From NCBI RefSeq assembly GCF_000148525.1, contig NZ_AEDU01000008.1, positions 124,001 through 188,000 of the forward strand: 64,000 nucleotides of DNA. The letters run 5' to 3'. Each line of letters opens with the position of its first letter. Positions within the stretch are counted from its first letter, which is position 1. The translations under genes were made by a program, and so were the position numbers. The notes beneath the pieces are model-generated. The model made no database searches and was not told the origin of the DNA. It saw only the letters and a program-made list of their open reading frames with translations. Positions 61,102 through 64,000 of the stretch are shown here, piece by piece. The DNA comes from Streptococcus mitis SK564 (GTDB lineage Bacteria; Bacillota; Bacilli; Lactobacillales; Streptococcaceae).

Positions 61102-61173
61102 TGCCCCCTGCAGGAATCGAACCTGCAACTACTCCTTAGGAGGGAGTTGTTATATCCATTGAACTAAGGGAGC
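61102..61173 (-). tRNA. tRNA-Arg (anticodon CCT)
   Basis: 72 bases. Acceptor GCTCCCT pairs with AGGGGGC, discriminator A. Anticodon stem ACTCC/GGAGT with loop CTCCTAA gives anticodon CCT. T-arm CAGGTTCGATTCCTG. CCA is not encoded. It lies directly after the rplS terminator. Confidence 0.95.
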
Positions 61174-61177
61174 TAGA

Positions 61178-61210
61178 TAAAAACTCTGCTGAAAAAGCAG
61201 AGTTTTTTAG
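61178..61210 (-). terminator. Terminator between rplS and tRNA-Arg
   Basis: Minus strand AAACTCTGC TTTTTCA GCAGAGTTTTT; A-run and T-run flank both sides. The tRNA 5 bases downstream must rely on readthrough or processing of the rplS transcript, as no promoter is evident in the gap. Confidence 0.8.
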
Positions 61211-61215
61211 TCGAA

Positions 61216-61563
61216 TTAACGACGGATTTCTTTGATACGAGCTGCTTTACCTTGAAGAGCACGCAAGTAGTACAATTTCGCACGACGTACTTTACCGTAA
61301 CGAACAACTTCGATTTTTTCAACACGTGGAGTGTGGATTGGGAAGATACGCTCAACACCTACACCGTTAGAGATTTTACGAACTGTGTAGTTTTCTGAGA
61401 TGCCAGCACCTTTACGTGCGATAACAACACCTTCAAAAATCTGGATACGTTCACGGTTACCTTCGACAACTTTCGCGTGTACACGAACAGTGTCACCAGG
61501 ACGGAATGATGGGATATCTGTACGAAGTTGACCTTCAGTCAAGCTTTGGATTAATGGATTCAT
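61216..61563 (-). CDS. rplS: 50S ribosomal protein L19
   Basis: A 115-residue protein at the 30S-50S interface ([54 protein letters not shown]). Length and sequence are normal. It is preceded by an L19-type leader and its own promoter. Confidence 0.97.
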
Positions 61564-61569
61564 TTTATT

Positions 61570-61646
61570 CTCCTATCTTTGTCAATCTTGAGGAATCTTC
61601 CTCAGCGGATAAACTGTATTTTTGTGCGTCCATTACACACAAGATA
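61570..61646 (-). promoter_or_regulatory. rplS 5' leader with probable L19 autoregulatory hairpin
   Basis: The leader contains GAGGAA GA TTCCTC, followed by AAGATTGACAAAGATAGGAG, the features I associate with the Firmicute L19 leader bound by L19. Assignment is from memory of the motif. Confidence 0.5.
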
Positions 61647-61647
61647 C

Positions 61648-61676
61648 AGTTTACCAAATTTCCACAAAAAAGTAAA
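61648..61676 (-). promoter_or_regulatory. rplS promoter
   Basis: -35 TTTACT (61671-61676), 17-base spacer, extended -10 TGGTAAACT (TAAACT at 61648-61653). Confidence 0.65.
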
Positions 61677-61681
61677 GAAAT

Positions 61682-62011
61682 TTATAGCAGAATTCCTAAA
61701 AAAATCGCAATCAAACCACCTAGGTAGGTCAAAGTCAGGTAAACGTAAAAAACCTTCTTATCGCTTAACAGTCTTTGAAGTTCATCATTCAAGGTCGAAA
61801 AAGTCGTTAAACCGCCACAAAATCCTGTTGCTAGAATAGCATAGACTTCCTTAGACTCAATATGATTGTAGAGTAATCCAATCAAAAAACAACCCAAAAG
61901 ATTGGCTATGAGCGTTCCGAGTGGTAATTTAGAAGCTTGATTATAGCGAGAAAATAAATAGCGCACTAAAGCTCCTAAGCCACAAGCAATTGCAAGATAC
62001 ATGATTACCAT
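61682..62011 (-). CDS. crcB: Fluoride channel CrcB/Fluc, subunit 1
   Basis: A 109-residue, four-helix membrane protein (GCGLGALVRYL-like start, LIANLLGCFLIGLLY, TGFCGGLTTFSTL) that exports fluoride. The paralogous gene directly upstream overlaps by 7 bases; such paired genes form dual-topology heterodimers. No fluoride riboswitch is visible in front of the pair. Confidence 0.93.
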   Translation of the reverse strand: MVIMYLAIACGLGALVRYLFSRYNQASKLPLGTLIANLLGCFLIGLLYNHIESKEVYAILATGFCGGLTTFSTLNDELQRLLSDKKVFYVYLTLTYLGGLIAIFLGILL

Positions 62012-62379
62012 TTCTTCCTCCCCAAATAGTAAGCCAAGAGCAAACCTCCACCGATGCTCAAAAGTAAATACAGGACCAAACTAAGATAACGCCCTGTATC
62101 AAGCAGTTTTACAGCATCAAGCATGAGACTAGAAAAGGTTGTTAATCCACCGCAAAAACCCGTCCCCAGTGCTAAAACCAAGCCCTTACTAGTCCCCTTA
62201 TAGACCAGGTAGCCTTTTACCAGATAAACCAAGCAGAAAATTCCCAGATAGTTGACAAAGAGAGTGCCCCAAGGAAAATCTGGACTGGCTGGTAACCAAG
62301 TAGAAACTAGATAGCGGACAAGTCCGCCCACCATAGCAGCTAGAAAAATTCCTAGCGGATAAAATTGTTCTTTTTTCAT
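62005..62379 (-). CDS. crcB: Fluoride channel CrcB/Fluc, subunit 2
   Basis: A 124-residue paralogue with the same signature (GGLVRYLVSTWL, WGTLFVNYLGIFCLVYLV, GFCGGLTTFSSLML). The start overlaps the chorismate mutase stop (ATGA). The two Fluc proteins presumably assemble with opposite topology. Confidence 0.93.
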   Translation of the reverse strand: MKKEQFYPLGIFLAAMVGGLVRYLVSTWLPASPDFPWGTLFVNYLGIFCLVYLVKGYLVYKGTSKGLVLALGTGFCGGLTTFSSLMLDAVKLLDTGRYLSLVLYLLLSIGGGLLLAYYLGRKKW

Positions 62380-62642
62380 TTGATGTTTTGATCCTGATAA
62401 TCACGCGAACGTTTGAGTATGTCAGCAAAAGTCGCGACAATAGTTTCTTGATAGCGCTTGTCCTCTACACGACTTCTAACCTTTTCAAAAATAACTTCTT
62501 CTCTCTTGGTATCTAAAATCGGTTTACCTGAAGCTTTCTTATAGGCAACTACCCCCTCAACCAAATGCATTCGTTCTTCTAAGAGCTTGACGATTTGGTC
62601 GTCGATTTGATCAATTTCTTGACGAATACTATCTAAATCCAT
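62376..62642 (-). CDS. Chorismate mutase, AroQ class
   Basis: An 88-residue all-helical protein (IRQEIDQIDDQIVKLLEERM, VAYKKASGKPILDTKREEVI) that converts chorismate to prephenate for Phe/Tyr synthesis. It is a single-domain enzyme, unlike the enteric bifunctional forms. First gene of an operon with crcB. Confidence 0.9.
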   Translation of the reverse strand: MDLDSIRQEIDQIDDQIVKLLEERMHLVEGVVAYKKASGKPILDTKREEVIFEKVRSRVEDKRYQETIVATFADILKRSRDYQDQNIK

Positions 62643-62719
62643 ACAGTCTCCTCCTTTATTTGAATTATTGTATCAAAAAGCCACCAAATAAGCTAGTAAA
62701 ATCCCAACTCACGCTAAGA

Positions 62720-62756
62720 AAAATGCACTGATTAATTGCATCAGCGCACTTTTATA
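62720..62756 (-). terminator. Terminator after flavodoxin
   Basis: Minus strand AGTGCGCTGAT GCAATT AATCAGTGCA followed by TTTTTC. Confidence 0.65.
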
Positions 62757-62757
62757 C

Positions 62758-63201
62758 TTATCCTACTTTAGCAGCCAATTCTTCTGCAAATTGTTCCAAG
62801 CGTTCAATGTCTTCCTCCTCAGCAGAAAGATCAACTTTGACACACTCTGAACCTTTTTCTGCTCCTGTTGACACAAAGACACGGTCAAAGTCATCAACAG
62901 CTTTACAGAATTCATCGTAGAAAGTATCACCTGAGCCAACCACTCCGTAGATTTTGCCATTCAAGTTGAGGTCTGCTAAGTCTTCGTAGAAGTCCATCAT
63001 CTCATCTGGCAATTCACCATCACCATAAGTATAGGTCGCAACGATAGCGATGTCTGCTTCCAAGAAGTCTGAAGCGTCAACAGTTGTACATTCATCAACA
63101 TCGACATCCAAGCCCAAGTCACGTAATTTGTCTGCTACAATATCTGCAATTTCTTCGGTATTACCGGTCATACTGGCAAATACAATTTTTGCTAATGCCA
63201 T
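62758..63201 (-). CDS. Flavodoxin
   Basis: A 147-residue short-chain FMN electron carrier. The FMN-phosphate loop SMTGNTEEIAD is at residues 10-20; isoalloxazine loops include YTYGDGELPDEM and VVGSGDTFYDEFC. It is acidic, as expected. It could serve pyruvate formate-lyase activation, isoprenoid or other redox enzymes. Monocistronic; the start follows GGAGG. Confidence 0.93.
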   Translation of the reverse strand: MALAKIVFASMTGNTEEIADIVADKLRDLGLDVDVDECTTVDASDFLEADIAIVATYTYGDGELPDEMMDFYEDLADLNLNGKIYGVVGSGDTFYDEFCKAVDDFDRVFVSTGAEKGSECVKVDLSAEEEDIERLEQFAEELAAKVG

Positions 63202-63304
63202 ATCGTCCTCCTCAATTTATCTTTCTCCATTATATCACATCTTTTTCATTTTAAAAATAAAAATTCTTGTGCTACAATGAAATGAGAAAGAATTGAGGTT
63301 ATTT

Positions 63305-64000
63305 ATGGACATTTACCATCAAATTTTAGAAAAAATTAAAGAATACGACACGATTATCATTCATCGTCATATGAAACCAGACCCTGATGCCTTGGGAAGT
63401 CAGGTGGGATTGAAAGCTCTTCTCAAACATCATTTCCCAGAAAAAAACATTAAAGCTGTTGGTTTTGATGAACCAACCCTTACTTGGATGGCTGAGATGG
63501 ATCTTGTTGAAGATAGTGCCTACCAAGGCGCACTTATCATCGTCTGTGATACAGCTAATACTGCTCGTATCGATGATAAGCGCTATAGTCAAGGTGATTT
63601 TCTCATTAAGATTGACCACCATCCAAATGATGATGTATACGGTGACCTGTCTTGGGTCGATACTAGTTCAAGTAGCGCTAGTGAGATGATTACCCTATTT
63701 GCCCAAACAACCCAACTGGCCTTGTCAGATCGCGCTGCTGAGTTGCTCTTTGCAGGAATTGTTGGTGATACAGGTCGCTTCCTCTACCCTTCTACAACTG
63801 CACAGACTCTTCGCCTGGCCGCTTATTTAAGAGAACAGAACTTTGACTTTGCGGCTCTCACTCGAAAAATGGACACTATGAGCTACAAAATTGCTAAACT
63901 TCAAGGCTACATCTACGATCATCTGGAAGTGGATGAAAATGGTGCAGCGCGCGTTATCCTGAGTCAAGAAGTCTTGAAACAATTCAATGTTACCGATGCT
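63305..64000 (+). CDS. pde2: DHH-family phosphodiesterase Pde2, 3' truncated by window edge
   Basis: The frame is open from ATG 63305 to the last base (232 codons), so the stop lies outside. The N-terminal HRHMKPDPDALGSQ metal motif, CDTAN, and DHH motif IDHHPND mark a DHH/DHHA1 enzyme. Stand-alone members of this type in streptococci (Pde2) hydrolyse pApA and c-di-AMP to AMP, controlling potassium uptake and competence-related signalling. GAGG lies about 6 bases before the start. The DHHA1 substrate domain is beyond the edge. Confidence 0.9.
   Translation, partial: MDIYHQILEKIKEYDTIIIHRHMKPDPDALGSQVGLKALLKHHFPEKNIKAVGFDEPTLTWMAEMDLVEDSAYQGALIIVCDTANTARIDDKRYSQGDFLIKIDHHPNDDVYGDLSWVDTSSSSASEMITLFAQTTQLALSDRAAELLFAGIVGDTGRFLYPSTTAQTLRLAAYLREQNFDFAALTRKMDTMSYKIAKLQGYIYDHLEVDENGAARVILSQEVLKQFNVTDA

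Noticed and set aside
61676-62700. Fluoride riboswitch for crcB
   Set aside because: No conserved GGNGAUGGNNNCCCC-type core upstream of the chorismate mutase-crcB operon.

Overview
The window is chromosomal DNA from a low-GC Gram-positive coccus, almost certainly a mitis-group Streptococcus (S. pneumoniae, S. mitis, S. pseudopneumoniae or S. oralis). Protein lengths and motifs match pneumococcal housekeeping genes closely: GyrA 822 aa, SrtA with H141/C207/R215, LepA 607 aa, DnaE 1033 aa, LacG 468 aa with E160/E375. BOX repeats and a RUP-like palindromic repeat also occur, and both are hallmarks of this group. The species cannot be decided from the window alone. There is no prophage, CRISPR array or intact insertion sequence. 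The accessory signal is small: two gene remnants, repeats and one compact redox module.

Layout. Positions 1-2600 hold the class Ib ribonucleotide reductase genes nrdE (cut at the left edge) and nrdF. Positions 2.7-12.8 kb hold the lactose/galactose tagatose-6-phosphate region: lacR on the plus strand, and lacABCD, lacTFEG and a LacX-like epimerase on the minus strand. LacR-type palindromes, CcpA (cre) sites and a LacT antiterminator target are readable. A galactitol-family PTS operon (12.9-15.4 kb) follows. Positions 15.6-32.3 kb are a minus-strand housekeeping run: lepA, a phosphatase, recN, argR, tlyA, ispA, xseB, xseA, udk, truB, a DUF2130 gene, metY, an FNT channel, srtA and gyrA. ldh (32.5 kb, plus), pyk, pfkA and dnaE form the glycolysis/replication block. 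pepX and a second ArgR-type regulator (40-42.8 kb) are followed by ftsK, the fructose operon fruR-fruK-fruA, tRNA-Ser(GGA), and pdxS-pdxT.

Positions 51.5-56.1 kb contain the most interesting locus. A water-forming NADH oxidase gene (nox) is divergent from a three-gene operon: apbE (FMN transferase, no signal peptide), an NAD(P)H:FMN reductase-family gene, and a second, larger reductase paralogue fused to a PAS-like domain. The larger paralogue ends in a Gly/His-rich tail carrying two copies of DATSGAS, which fits the ApbE flavinylation motif. Both divergent promoters overlap a near-consensus cre site. The inferred picture is a cytoplasmic, covalently bis-flavinylated oxidoreductase matured by its operon partner ApbE and repressed on good sugars together with nox.

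The right end (56.1-64 kb) has a uracil-permease remnant, ffh-ylxM, a DUF1934 gene, an HD-domain dNTPase-like gene, a Cof-type phosphatase, tRNA-Arg(CCT), rplS with a probable L19 leader, two fluoride channels (crcB), chorismate mutase, flavodoxin and the start of pde2, which is cut by the window edge.

Regulation in common: five sites match the CcpA cre consensus at 14 or more of 16 positions (lacT, PTS operon, fruR, nox, apbE), and a weaker upstream one precedes ldh. Most block boundaries relative to the remembered pneumococcal TIGR4 order carry repeats, a tRNA or gene remnants, which suggests past inversions.
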